64,000 bases of DNA from Microbulbifer agarilyticus S89. GTDB lineage: Bacteria > Pseudomonadota > Gammaproteobacteria > Pseudomonadales > Cellvibrionaceae. The stretch lies in the NCBI RefSeq assembly GCF_000220505.1, contig NZ_AFPJ01000009.1, positions 1 through 64,000 on the forward strand, written 5' to 3'. The notes under the pieces were generated by a model. It saw only the letters and a list, made by a program, of their open reading frames with translations, ran no database searches and was not told the DNA's origin. The position numbers and the translations under genes are program-made. Shown piece by piece: positions 1 through 8,290 of this stretch (positions are counted from its first letter, which is position 1; each line of letters opens with the position of its first letter).

Positions 1-609
1 GCCCCCGCTGCCACTCGCACACACAAGATGTTCTGGAGAAAATCCTGCACGCTGGCAATCCTGGATGAGTTCCTCGACACCAGCGATATAACCCCACACA
101 CCGAGTCCATCACTACCACCGGTAGGGATCGAGAGTGCTTTGCGACCCTGCGCGAGATAGTGCTGCTCCCACTCCTGGAATAGCTCGGGAAGTCGGGAAA
201 GGTATTCTTGTAATGGATACAGGCTCACCTGGGCACCGGCGAGGTAATCCACGAGGAGATTTCCGTCCGGCGCATCCTCGAGCTTACTCTGTGGCCGGCT
301 TTGTCTCAGTAAGACGTGGGCACGGAGACCACACCGTGCGGCGGCAAGTGCGGTGGCACGACAATGATTCGACTGCTCACCTCCGCACGTGATGAGCGTA
401 TCCGCCCCAATCCTCTTGGCTTCGGCGACAATAAACTCAAGCTTGCGCAGCTTGTTGCCAGACATTGCGCTCTCGGTTATGTCATCCCGCTTGACCCAAA
501 TACGCGGACCGTTAAATGGCTTCGAGAACCGCTCGGTAATACGATCAAGTGGCTGTAATGGCGTGGGCAGGTTCGCAAGCCGCTCTCGCGGCGGGTAAGC
601 AATCGTCAC
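1..609 (-). CDS. D-cysteine desulfhydrase / ACC deaminase family PLP enzyme, 3' part beyond window
   Basis: The reverse strand is open from a GTG at 609 to the window edge (203 codons), so the C-terminus is missing. It reads as a fold type II PLP enzyme of the D-cysteine desulfhydrase/1-aminocyclopropane-1-carboxylate deaminase family: MSGNKLRKLEF near residue 50 carries the expected PLP lysine, followed by CGGEQSNHCRATA and a glycine-rich PTGGSDGLG phosphate-binding loop. Such enzymes release H2S or ammonia with pyruvate or an oxoacid in the cytoplasm. The start is supported by an AGGGAAG ribosome site 6 nt upstream. The substrate cannot be decided from this fragment. Confidence 0.8.
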   Translation of the reverse strand, partial: MTIAYPPRERLANLPTPLQPLDRITERFSKPFNGPRIWVKRDDITESAMSGNKLRKLEFIVAEAKRIGADTLITCGGEQSNHCRATALAAARCGLRAHVLLRQSRPQSKLEDAPDGNLLVDYLAGAQVSLYPLQEYLSRLPELFQEWEQHYLAQGRKALSIPTGGSDGLGVWGYIAGVEELIQDCQRAGFSPEHLVCASGSGG

Positions 610-650
610 AGTCAACTTCCCTTTTTATTATGGTTTGCGTATTACTAACA

Positions 651-676
651 AAAAAACCCGGCGATCACCGGGTTTT
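651..676 (-). terminator. Rho-independent terminator after yajC
   Basis: AACCCGG and CCGGGTT arms close a short loop, and on the minus strand the hairpin is followed by seven T. It lies between the yajC stop (741) and the start of the PLP enzyme (609), so it should separate the two leftward transcripts. Confidence 0.75.
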
Positions 677-740
677 GCGTGTGAAGCTCCACTGCTTCCC
701 TCAGACCACTTAGCGTGCGGCCAAGGCGAAGCATATGTCT

Positions 741-1073
741 TCAGATATTTTTGATGGTGCCTTTAGGCAGTACCGCATGTACGGCAACTTTCTGGAACTT
801 CAGCTTCATGTTGTCCGCCACTTCCAGAATCAGGTAATCGTCGTCGACTTTCTCGACACGGCCCAGCATGCCGCTGGTCATTACCACTTCATCGCCCTTT
901 TTCAGCGCACCCACAAGCTCCTGATGCTCTTTCTGGCGCTTACGCTGCGGACGAATAATGAACAGCCACATGAATACAAACAAGCCGCCGAACATCAGCA
1001 GGGTTATCAGCGGGTTACCCTGAGGAGCCGGTGCGGCCTCTTGTGCCATTGCAGCAGGAATAAAGAAATCCAT
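741..1073 (-). CDS. yajC: Preprotein translocase subunit YajC
   Basis: This 110-residue protein matches YajC in length and layout. A short N-terminal region is followed by one membrane segment (about residues 20-41), the conserved IIRPQRKRQKEH stretch, and a small beta domain (KKGDEVVMTSGMLGRV). YajC associates with SecDF next to SecYEG in the inner membrane. A GAGG ribosome site lies 8 nt before the ATG. The oddity is the neighbourhood: YajC is normally followed by secD-secF and preceded by tgt, but here a terminator follows and a mini-AraC gene precedes. Confidence 0.93.
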   Translation of the reverse strand: MDFFIPAAMAQEAAPAPQGNPLITLLMFGGLFVFMWLFIIRPQRKRQKEHQELVGALKKGDEVVMTSGMLGRVEKVDDDYLILEVADNMKLKFQKVAVHAVLPKGTIKNI

Positions 1074-1202
1074 GGTCTAAACCTCAATAGAGTCAGTCAA
1101 ATTCTGGGGCACAACTCTAACGGCTTTGACAAAATGAGGCAATCCAGAGCGCCGCAATTGCGGGCTCTGGATCGTGTGATGCGAGGGATCTATGGTTGCC
1201 GA

Positions 1203-1649
1203 TTAATAGCGCTGACGAACTTGCCGGCGGTACCCGGTGGGTGACATTCCGGTCCAGCGCTTGAACGCACTGGTAAAGCTGGTTCTGTCAGAGAAATCGA
1301 GGATGCGGGAGATACCGTCGACACTCAGTGCAGTGTCTTTCAAAAAATGTACCGCATGACGGAAACGGACGTGATCCCGCAGGGAAGCAAAACTGAGGTT
1401 GTGCTCCTGCAAACGGCGCTGCAGGGTGCGGGTCGACATGCTGAGATCGGAGGCTACCGGGCGAATCGCCAGGGATGCCTTGCCAATCCGTTGTTCCAGC
1501 ACATCAATTACACGGGCGGCAATACCAAAGCTGGTCGCTTCCGGTGGTGCCAGCAACTGGTCGAGAATGTTCGGATCACCGGACAGACGCGCCTGCTGCA
1601 ATGGTTTGTCTTCTGACAAAGAAGCCTGATCTGGCTGAATGTGATTCAT
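1203..1649 (-). CDS. Stand-alone AraC-type DNA-binding protein
   Basis: The 148 residues consist almost entirely of an AraC/XylS DNA-binding domain. The first helix-turn-helix lies at about residues 58-80 (SDLSMSTRTLQRRLQ) and the second at about 107-135 (ISRILDFSDRTSFTSAFKRW), ending in the usual MSPTGYRRQ signature. No ligand-binding domain is present. An AAGGAG site 7 nt before the ATG argues that this is the true start and not a truncation. It is presumably a transcription factor responding through another protein or through its own level. The target is unknown; yajC lies 129 bp downstream on the same strand. Confidence 0.82.
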   Translation of the reverse strand: MNHIQPDQASLSEDKPLQQARLSGDPNILDQLLAPPEATSFGIAARVIDVLEQRIGKASLAIRPVASDLSMSTRTLQRRLQEHNLSFASLRDHVRFRHAVHFLKDTALSVDGISRILDFSDRTSFTSAFKRWTGMSPTGYRRQVRQRY

Positions 1650-2062
1650 TGAGCTGCTCCTTTATGGATTCCTTGAGCCGCGGTTATTGTTCTACGCCCG
1701 CTTCCTGCGAGACCCTTTTTACCACCGCCAGCACTATTGCCGATTTGATGTGTGTTTACAAATCCAGCAATCGCTGACTACAACCTTGGGTGCTGGGCGC
1801 ACCTGAAAAACAAGCAACGAAGCCTACCCAGAGTGAACGATTTTTGTACTGCTTCCTCGCACCACACTCAATCGCCCTGGGCAAAACGTTTGAGCGGCGC
1901 TCCTTTACACAAGCCAGTATAGACCATCTAGGGATAATGCAAGGGGCGACAGGCAATTTTTTTTAAGTAATCCACAAAAAGAATGCAGCGCCCCCGAGGA
2001 AAGCCCTTCCAGCTATGGCCCCAAAGGGCCAAGCCCGGGGCCACCGGGGTCCTTCCGTGCGT
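1650..2062. other. Intergenic region, no gene seen
   Basis: No convincing coding frame was found across about 410 bp. An inverted repeat TGGCCCC/GGGGCCA at 2016-2043 sits just after the bcp stop and could form a hairpin, but there is no T-run behind it, so it is not called a terminator. The rest presumably holds the promoter for the leftward mini-AraC gene. Confidence 0.4.
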
Positions 2063-2539
2063 TCAGGCCAGGTTTTCATCAATCCAGTTGAGGACATCAT
2101 CGTGGTGGGTTTTCGTCTTCACCTTATCGATGATGTGCTGCAGACGCCCCGCTTTATCGATAATAAAGGTAGTACGGATCAATCCCATGTACTCCTTGCC
2201 CATAAACTTCTTGAGACCCCAGCAGCCATATTTATCGGCGATCTTGTGGTCTTCGTCCGCAAGCAGGTCGAAATTCAGCTCGTACTTATCAATAAATTTC
2301 TGCAGTTTGGCTTCTGGGTCTGGGCTCAGACCAAAGACAACGGTGTCACGCTTGGCGAATTCCTTTGCACTGTCGCGAATTCCGCATGCCTGCGTGGTGC
2401 AGCCTGGGGTCAATGCCTTCGGATAAAAATACAGCACGACATTTTTACTGTCCCGAAAGTCTTTCAATGCAACCTTCTCGCCGTTTTGATTCTTCAGGGT
2501 AAATACTGGTGCGAGATTGCCGATCTTTGGATGTGCCAT
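2063..2539 (-). CDS. bcp: Thioredoxin-dependent peroxiredoxin Bcp (PrxQ type)
   Basis: This 158-residue cytoplasmic peroxiredoxin reduces hydrogen peroxide and organic hydroperoxides. FYPKALTPGCTTQACGIRD carries peroxidatic Cys47 with the resolving Cys52 five residues later, the 2-Cys BCP/PrxQ arrangement. The frame is open 20 codons further upstream, but the ATG at 2539 has a strong AGGGGAGG site 4 nt away and begins where the family begins (MAHPKIGNLAP). It is a single gene flanked by intergenic regions. Confidence 0.93.
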   Translation of the reverse strand: MAHPKIGNLAPVFTLKNQNGEKVALKDFRDSKNVVLYFYPKALTPGCTTQACGIRDSAKEFAKRDTVVFGLSPDPEAKLQKFIDKYELNFDLLADEDHKIADKYGCWGLKKFMGKEYMGLIRTTFIIDKAGRLQHIIDKVKTKTHHDDVLNWIDENLA

Positions 2540-2700
2540 GGTGCCTCCCCTTATTACAAAAATAACACGCGCAGTATTGGATACGTGCTGGATTAGCAAG
2601 AGCGCATGCGTCTGGCGAAGATTATATCTAGATTATCAAGGGGCGCGATCTTGCGCGGCGATATTGTTGAATACGGTTTACGGTATTCGCCCCTGCGAGA

Positions 2701-3240
2701 TCAAAAGTCCTGCAGGCGGAAGCTCTGTTCTTTGCGCGCGCGCAAGCCGCAGGTGCCGAGCTTTTCAACCAGCGCCGCCTTTTCCGCATCCGTCAGAAAC
2801 TCACCCACCTCCAGGCAGCCCTCAGGCCCACTGAAAGTCACGGCGGTGGGCTCGGCTGGCGTCGCCCCCATCCGTACCAGCACCGCCAGGCTGTCGCGGT
2901 CAAACTCGGTGTGGTACACCGGCCGCTCGAGATTACCGCGGCTGGTATCCAGCACTACGCGCTCATCGGTTATGCGGATTACTTCGCGGCGCGTACCTTC
3001 CATATATACGTAGCCAAACAGGGCTCCGAGCAAAAGCATTTCCAGGCCGGCAAAGGGAATGACCATCCAGGCACCTGCCAGCGCAAACGCGATACTGATA
3101 CCCAGGGAAACCGCTACCAGGGAAATGAACACCCAGAGGTTGCCGGCAAAGGATAGGGATTGATTGGGCGCGAGAAGGATACAGGCCCGACGCCCGCGCG
3201 CGCCGCCGACTTCTTTGACCATGAGTACATCATCCATCAC
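2701..3240 (-). CDS. DUF2244 inner-membrane protein
   Basis: The 179-residue protein has two adjacent hydrophobic helices (about residues 29-52 and 57-80) followed by a soluble C-terminal part (RREVIRITDERVVLD and onward). That is the layout of the DUF2244 family, which in gammaproteobacteria often sits near respiratory or cytochrome genes. The function is unknown. The start could be either Met1 or Met2, or Met7. It is divergent from asnS. Confidence 0.6.
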   Translation of the reverse strand: MMDDVLMVKEVGGARGRRACILLAPNQSLSFAGNLWVFISLVAVSLGISIAFALAGAWMVIPFAGLEMLLLGALFGYVYMEGTRREVIRITDERVVLDTSRGNLERPVYHTEFDRDSLAVLVRMGATPAEPTAVTFSGPEGCLEVGEFLTDAEKAALVEKLGTCGLRARKEQSFRLQDF

Positions 3241-3549
3241 TGTGATATTTTCAGTGTAGGACAGGGCAAAACTGAACCAAGAGTCAGTTTGTCCAGACGT
3301 GGGCTTCTATACTGTGGCGGCACCGGCGACCGGAATTTCGGGTGCCCCTCCTGCCACCCATTCTCGCGACCTGTGCTTCCTGGCCACAACCGGCGTTTCA
3401 GGGGTAGATTTTCCCGCACTCAGGGGGCAAGATGCGGCGGGAATACGCGTCCAAAAGCCGCGTGTACTAACCGCCTGCCCCGTTTCCGGCACACCCATGG
3501 CTGAATGAAACCTAACCCGGCATGCGCGAACGACAACAAGAGCACCATC
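3241..3549. other. Divergent intergenic region between DUF2244 gene and asnS
   Basis: About 310 bp with no credible gene. It must hold promoters for both directions. A TATACT at 3308-3313 is a possible -10 for asnS, but no good -35 pairs with it. Confidence 0.35.
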
Positions 3550-4950
3550 ATGCAAGTTGAGTCCATCGAAAAACTATTGAAGTCCACCAAGCGGGAAGGT
3601 GAAACCGCCCGTATCCAGGGTTGGATCCGTACCCGTCGTGATTCCAAAGCGGGCCTGTCCTTTCTCGCCGTGCACGACGGCAGCTGTTTCGACCCGATTC
3701 AGGTGGTCGTGGAAGCCGACATCAACAACTACCAGTCTGAAATTCTGCGCCTCACCACAGGCTGTGCCGTCGACATTGAAGGCACGATCAAGGCGTCTGA
3801 GGGTAAAGGGCAGTCGATCGAACTGCTGGCCAGCAGTGTGACTGTGGTCGGTTGGGTAGAAGATCCAGACACCTATCCCATGTCTCCCAAGCGTCACAGC
3901 ATGGAGCACCTGCGCGAGCATGCACACTTGCGCCCTCGCACCAACGTCAGTGGCGCGGTTGCGCGCGTACGTAACTGCATTGCGCAGGCCGTGCACCGCT
4001 TCTTCCACGAGCGCGGGTTTAACTATGTGCACACCCCAATCATCACGGCTTCTGACTGTGAAGGTGCGGGTGAGATGTTCCGCGTAAGCACGTTGGACCA
4101 GACCAACCTGCCGCTGACTGACAAGGGTGACGTGGACTATGGCGAGGATTTCTTCGGCGAAGAAACCTTCCTCACCGTGTCTGGCCAGCTGAATGTAGAG
4201 AGCTACTGCCTTGCGCTCTCCAAGGTCTACACCTTTGGCCCGACGTTCCGCGCGGAGAACTCCAACACCACCCGTCACCTGGCGGAGTTCTGGATGGTGG
4301 AGCCGGAGATCGCATTTGCCGATCTGGCCGACTGCGCCAATCTGGCCGAAGAAATGCTCAAGTACATTTTCCGTGCGGTTCTGACCGAGCGTGCCGACGA
4401 CATGGCGTTCTTTGCTCAGCGTATTGATAAAGAAGCCATCTCGCGCCTGGAGAACATCGTCGATAATGACTTCGCGCGTATCAATTACAGCGATGCCATC
4501 GAGATTCTGGAAAACTGCAAAGAGAAATTCGAATTCCCGGTTTCCTGGGGTATCGATCTGGCCTCCGAACACGAGCGCTATCTTGCCGAGAAGCACTTCA
4601 AAAAGCCGGTCATCGTGTTGAACTATCCGAAGGACATCAAGGCCTTCTATATGCGCATGAATGACGACGGTAAAACCGTGGCAGCCATGGACGTACTGGC
4701 CCCGGGCATTGGTGAGATCATCGGTGGCTCACAGCGTGAGGAGCGCCTTGATCGCCTGGATGCGCGCATGGACGAAATGGATGTTCCGAAAGAGCACCTG
4801 GATTGGTACCGCGACCTGCGTCGCTACGGTACTGTTCCGCACGGAGGCTTTGGACTGGGCTTCGACCGCATCGTGTCTTACGTTACCGGTATGGGCAATA
4901 TCCGCGATGTAATCCCCTTCCCGCGCACACCGCGCAACGCGAAGTTCTAA
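3550..4950 (+). CDS. asnS: Asparaginyl-tRNA synthetase
   Basis: Class IIb synthetase that charges tRNA-Asn. The N-terminal OB-fold ([15 protein letters not shown], residues 21-35) binds the anticodon. Motif 2 ([17 protein letters not shown], residues 233-249) and motif 3 ([12 protein letters not shown]) near the C-terminus build the active site. Starting at the ATG at 3550 gives 466 residues, the length I recall for the E. coli enzyme; an in-frame ATG 45 bp upstream would add a tail absent from the family. No strong ribosome site decides it (weak AGAG). It is monocistronic and followed by a strong terminator. Confidence 0.97.
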   Translation: MQVESIEKLLKSTKREGETARIQGWIRTRRDSKAGLSFLAVHDGSCFDPIQVVVEADINNYQSEILRLTTGCAVDIEGTIKASEGKGQSIELLASSVTVVGWVEDPDTYPMSPKRHSMEHLREHAHLRPRTNVSGAVARVRNCIAQAVHRFFHERGFNYVHTPIITASDCEGAGEMFRVSTLDQTNLPLTDKGDVDYGEDFFGEETFLTVSGQLNVESYCLALSKVYTFGPTFRAENSNTTRHLAEFWMVEPEIAFADLADCANLAEEMLKYIFRAVLTERADDMAFFAQRIDKEAISRLENIVDNDFARINYSDAIEILENCKEKFEFPVSWGIDLASEHERYLAEKHFKKPVIVLNYPKDIKAFYMRMNDDGKTVAAMDVLAPGIGEIIGGSQREERLDRLDARMDEMDVPKEHLDWYRDLRRYGTVPHGGFGLGFDRIVSYVTGMGNIRDVIPFPRTPRNAKF

Positions 4951-4951
4951 C

Positions 4952-4986
4952 TTGTTTCTGCCAGCAAAATGCGCTGGCAGAAACAA
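4952..4986. repeat. Long perfect inverted repeat after asnS
   Basis: Fourteen bases (TTGTTTCTGCCAGC) are perfectly repeated in inverse orientation around a 7-nt loop. It stands directly before the terminator hairpin and two bases after the asnS stop codon. In RNA this would cap the asnS 3' end and may stabilise it. Confidence 0.7.
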
Positions 4987-5015
4987 AAAACCCGCACCAA
5001 GGTGCGGGTTTTTTT
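4985..5015. terminator. Bidirectional Rho-independent terminator between asnS and mdh
   Basis: CCCGCACC-AA-GGTGCGGG is flanked by A6 on the left and T7 on the right, so it can end both the rightward asnS transcript and the leftward mdh transcript (mdh stop at 5043). Confidence 0.88.
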
Positions 5016-5042
5016 GTGGCTTTTACTCGCTTGCGTAAAAGC

Positions 5043-6023
5043 TTACGGCAGCAGGTGCGCTACAGCATCACGCTCTTCAGCCAGTTCCTGCTCAGTCGCA
5101 GTCATCTTCTCGCGAGAGAAATCATTGATGTCTACGCCCTGCACGATTTCCCAGTCGCCGTTTTTGCAAACAACCGGGAAGGAGTAGATCAGGCCTTTCT
5201 CGATACCGTAAGAACCATCGCTGTAAACACCCATGCTGGTCCAGTCGCCTTCGGCGGAACCCAGGGCCCAATCACGCATATGGTCGATAGCGGCATTGGC
5301 TGCGGAAGCTGCAGAGGAAGCGCCACGCGCCTTGATGATCGCCGCACCGCGCTGCTGAACAGTCGGGATGAAGTCAGTCTCGTACCACTCCTGCTCTACT
5401 TTACCCATGGCGTCTTCGCCATTGACCTTGGCCTGGTGCAGGTCAGGGTACTGGGTCGCAGAGTGATTACCCCAGATGGTCATGTGGGTAATGTCGTTGA
5501 CGGTGGAATCGGTCTTGTTCGCCAGCTGAGTCAGGGCACGGTTGTGGTCCAGACGGGTCATGGCGGTGAAGTTACGCGGGTCCAGATCAGGCGCATTGCG
5601 CTGGGCGATCAGGGCGTTGGTGTTGGCCGGGTTGCCCACCACCAGTACTTTCACGTCGCGGGAAGCTACGTCGTTCAGAGCTTTGCCCTGTGCAGAGAAG
5701 ATTGCAGCGTTGGCTTCCAGCAGGTCTTTACGCTCCATGCCAGGGCCACGCGGACGCGCGCCAACCAGCAGTGCGTAGTCGGCGTCTTTAAAGGCAACGG
5801 TTGCATCGTCGGACTGAACGATTCCTGCCAGCAGCGGGAAGGCACAGTCTTCGAGTTCCATCGCTACGCCTTTCAGCGCTTCCAGAGCAGGAGTGATTTC
5901 CAGCAGCTGAAGAATAACTGGTTGATCCTTACCCAGCATTTCGCCAGAAGCGATGCGGAACAGTAGGGAGTAGCTGATCTGACCGGCGGCGCCGGTAACT
6001 GCAACACGAACAGGTGCTTTCAC
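5043..6023 (-). CDS. mdh: NAD-dependent malate dehydrogenase
   Basis: TCA-cycle enzyme interconverting malate and oxaloacetate, 326 residues, of the cytosolic-type MDH subgroup common in Pseudomonas-like bacteria without a separate phosphotransfer domain. The Rossmann motif GAAGQI is at residues 11-16 and the substrate arginine loop [15 protein letters not shown] starts near residue 88. The catalytic pair is Asp159 (TRLDHNR) and His187 (IWGNHSAT). The start is a GTG at 6023 with GGAG 7 nt upstream. A TATAAT at 6059-6054 is a likely -10 element, so it may be transcribed apart from the upstream dUTPase gene. Confidence 0.95.
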   Translation of the reverse strand: MKAPVRVAVTGAAGQISYSLLFRIASGEMLGKDQPVILQLLEITPALEALKGVAMELEDCAFPLLAGIVQSDDATVAFKDADYALLVGARPRGPGMERKDLLEANAAIFSAQGKALNDVASRDVKVLVVGNPANTNALIAQRNAPDLDPRNFTAMTRLDHNRALTQLANKTDSTVNDITHMTIWGNHSATQYPDLHQAKVNGEDAMGKVEQEWYETDFIPTVQQRGAAIIKARGASSAASAANAAIDHMRDWALGSAEGDWTSMGVYSDGSYGIEKGLIYSFPVVCKNGDWEIVQGVDINDFSREKMTATEQELAEERDAVAHLLP

Positions 6024-6053
6024 GATGTATCTCCGTTGTTTTCAGGCGCGAGC

Positions 6054-6059
6054 ATTATA
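6054..6059 (-). promoter_or_regulatory. Probable -10 box of mdh
   Basis: A perfect TATAAT lies 31-36 nt before the mdh GTG on the minus strand. The -35 region (ATGAAA at 17 bp) is poor, so an activator or extended contact may be needed. Confidence 0.45.
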
Positions 6060-6086
6060 GGGCCTGGCAAATTAATTTCATTATCC

Positions 6087-6119
6087 TTTGGTCTATATCT
6101 CTATACAAAAGAGACCAAA
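6087..6119. repeat. Inverted repeat between dUTPase gene and mdh
   Basis: TTTGGTCT and AGACCAAA face each other across 17 bp that contain the near-palindrome TATATCTCTATA. It starts five bases beyond the dUTPase stop and lies upstream of the mdh -10. It could be a weak terminator stem or an operator. There is no T-run. Confidence 0.35.
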
Positions 6120-6123
6120 TTAA

Positions 6124-6756
6124 TTACGCCAAATCCTTTTTCGTGCCCGGATAACGAACTTTTAAGGCTTCATACAACTGAACACTGAAATTTTCTGCTG
6201 CGGCGTCTAAAGATTGAACAATCTCCGCCAGGTGCTCGTTGTCTTCCCTGCCCTGCCACTGCTTCTGGTAGCTGCCATCCTGATAACCGTGATCCTGCCG
6301 GAAGCGATTCAGGACATTCTTGCCGACATAGCGGCGGTAAAGTTCATCCAGGTCCATCGAACAGTCGGCTAATAATTGTGCAAACCCAGGCAGGTCAAAC
6401 TGCTTGGTGGCGAGCGTTTTCAGGGTGAAGGCCTCAAGGTTTTCCCTGAAGTCGCCAGCGCTGACATCAAGCGCTGCGAGCTGCTGCTGCATTTCTTTCG
6501 CAACTACCTCAGGGGCGCCCTGCTGCAACTCCAGGCTCAGGCCGAAATGCCAGATATCCACTAGCTCCAGCTTAACCTGCTCGATTTCCGGCTCCTGCTT
6601 TTTCCACCACTTCCAACCGTAGTGATCCAACAGTTCGGCGCTCTCCACCCAGATCGCGCGATACCAGGCGAAATTCTGCGCACGCCAATTCTCATTTACG
6701 ACCGTATTGATGGCGTCCTGCAGGGCCAGCATGGTCTCCAGTTGTTGTTGAGACAT
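6124..6756 (-). CDS. Dimeric all-alpha dUTP diphosphatase
   Basis: The 210-residue helical protein matches the dimeric dUTPase family (dUTPase_2, MazG-like all-alpha NTP pyrophosphatase fold). ESAELLDHYGWKWWK (about residues 38-52) and VKLELVDIWHF (about 61-71) provide the paired acidic residues that bind Mg2+ and the diphosphate. It should hydrolyse dUTP to dUMP, keeping uracil out of DNA and feeding dTMP synthesis; tmk lies in the same leftward block. It is unrelated to trimeric Dut. The gene is 30 bp downstream of tatD and may be cotranscribed with it. Confidence 0.82.
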   Translation of the reverse strand: MSQQQLETMLALQDAINTVVNENWRAQNFAWYRAIWVESAELLDHYGWKWWKKQEPEIEQVKLELVDIWHFGLSLELQQGAPEVVAKEMQQQLAALDVSAGDFRENLEAFTLKTLATKQFDLPGFAQLLADCSMDLDELYRRYVGKNVLNRFRQDHGYQDGSYQKQWQGREDNEHLAEIVQSLDAAAENFSVQLYEALKVRYPGTKKDLA

Positions 6757-6786
6757 AGTTATTTCCTAAAATCAGCCCGGCCGGGT

Positions 6787-7563
6787 TTATGCGGCGCGAG
6801 GAAACAGTCGGTAAAAGTTTTCAGTAGTGATGTGGGCAAGCTCTTCGTAAGGCAGTCCGCGCAAATCGGCAATAAACTCGGCAACCTCACGCACATAGGC
6901 GGGAATATTCGGTTTGCCACGGTGGGGAACCGGCGCGAGGTACGGAGAATCCGTCTCCACTAGAAGGCGATCCAGCGGTACCTGCTTGGCTACTTCGCGG
7001 AGTTCTTCGGCATTTTTGAAGGTCACGATGCCCGAGAGGGAGATGTAGTAGTTCAGATCCAATGCCGCCTTGGCCATCTCCCAGGATTCGGTGAAACAGT
7101 GCAGAACACCCGCATGCTCACGGCTGCCATGCTGTTTAATCAGGTCGATGGTGTCCTGGCGAGCATCACGGGTATGCACGATGACAGGTAAGCCGACTTG
7201 CCCCGCAGCCTGAAGATGCGCAACAAAGCTTTGTTGCTGCACTTCCCGGGTTTCGGTGCTGTAGTAGTAATCCAGACCGGTCTCACCGAGTGCCACTACG
7301 TTGGGCTGTGCCGACAGGCGCTTCAGTTTGTCGACATCGGCAAGGCCGGAATCCACGTCCAGCGGGTGCACACCCACGGAACAGACCACGTCGGGATAGG
7401 TATTGGCGATGGAAACCACCTGGTCGGCATTCTCCAGGCTAATGCCCACACAGAGAAATTTGCTCACCCCGCGGCTACGCGCAAGGTCCAGAACTGCGTC
7501 CAGGTCACCGTCAAACTTATCGAGTTTGAGCCTGTCGAGGTGACAATGAGAATCTACCAGCAT
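6787..7563 (-). CDS. TatD-family metal-dependent hydrolase (YcfH type)
   Basis: The 258-residue TIM-barrel amidohydrolase has every metal ligand of the TatD family visible: His6 and His8 (DSHCHLD), Glu94 (GETGLDYY), His130 (VHTRDA), His155 (LHCFTES) and Asp205 (ETDSPYLAP). Family members act as DNases or other hydrolases; its exact substrate is unsettled. Its position downstream of tmk-holB-pilZ is the conserved YcfH context. Confidence 0.88.
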   Translation of the reverse strand: MLVDSHCHLDRLKLDKFDGDLDAVLDLARSRGVSKFLCVGISLENADQVVSIANTYPDVVCSVGVHPLDVDSGLADVDKLKRLSAQPNVVALGETGLDYYYSTETREVQQQSFVAHLQAAGQVGLPVIVHTRDARQDTIDLIKQHGSREHAGVLHCFTESWEMAKAALDLNYYISLSGIVTFKNAEELREVAKQVPLDRLLVETDSPYLAPVPHRGKPNIPAYVREVAEFIADLRGLPYEELAHITTENFYRLFPRAA

Positions 7564-7750
7564 AAATCACAGCCTATCGCCCTACGTTCGAAATGACGAA
7601 GCAGGGAAATTGAATCAGGGAAATTGAGCGGGCGATTATACAGCCCTGGCCAGCGATATGCCTGTCTAGCGAGGCGCGCGTAATACAACGGCTTGTGGGA
7701 GGGCAACAGCCAGGCCAAATGGCCCGGCGTATCGATCCAGCGGGACTGCG

Positions 7751-8104
7751 TTACAGGGTGTGCGTTGGCCGGCTCGACTCCAGGGAGCCTGCCAGCAGCG
7801 TTTCAATTTTGTTCTGCGCGGTATTTTCCTTGTCGCTAAACTGAATACCAATGCCCGGAGTGCGGTTACCTTGCGCTCCACCGGGAGTAATCCAGACGAC
7901 CTTTCCGGCCACCGGGAGCTTTTCCGGTTCATCCATCAGGCTCAACAGCAGGAAAACTTCGTCACCCAGGCTGTACGATTTGTCGGTATTGATAAACAGA
8001 CCACCGTTCTTCACGAACGGCATGTACGCCGCATACAACACGGATTTGTCTTGGATCTTCAGTGACAGGATGCCGTTACGGGCACCGCCCCCCATACCTT
8101 TCAT
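7751..8104 (-). CDS. pilZ: Type IV pilus assembly protein PilZ
   Basis: With the ATG at 8104 this is 117 residues, essentially the length of Pseudomonas PilZ. The conserved start is GARNGILSLKIQDKSVLYAAYMPF; the PilZ core continues with LPVAGKVVWITP and GIGIQF. PilZ proper is needed for type IV pilus biogenesis with PilB and FimX, and this branch lacks the usual c-di-GMP arginine motif. The frame stays open to 8167, but those residues do not fit the family. It lies between holB and tatD as in pseudomonads. Confidence 0.88.
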   Translation of the reverse strand: MKGMGGGARNGILSLKIQDKSVLYAAYMPFVKNGGLFINTDKSYSLGDEVFLLLSLMDEPEKLPVAGKVVWITPGGAQGNRTPGIGIQFSDKENTAQNKIETLLAGSLESSRPTHTL

Positions 8105-8290
8105 GCTAAACCCCACCGCGGTTGCGCATAACCTTCCACCCCAAAGGACGATTTGGCCATACGCCACTTCTTGTACATTATTTAACCGCTCGCCTGAAAC
8201 CCTAACCCTGTGTAGAGCCGACGACCGTATAGGAATTGTCGTGCTAACTTACCTCGATGGCCAGCAACCTGTCCACATTCCTGTGCAATA

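Noticed and set aside
2016-2043. GC-rich inverted repeat after bcp as a terminator
   Set aside because: No T-run follows on the minus strand; noted in the intergenic entry only.
3574-4596. 340-codon minus-strand frame inside asnS
   Set aside because: Complete overlap with asnS, whose catalytic motifs are all present; no recognisable protein.
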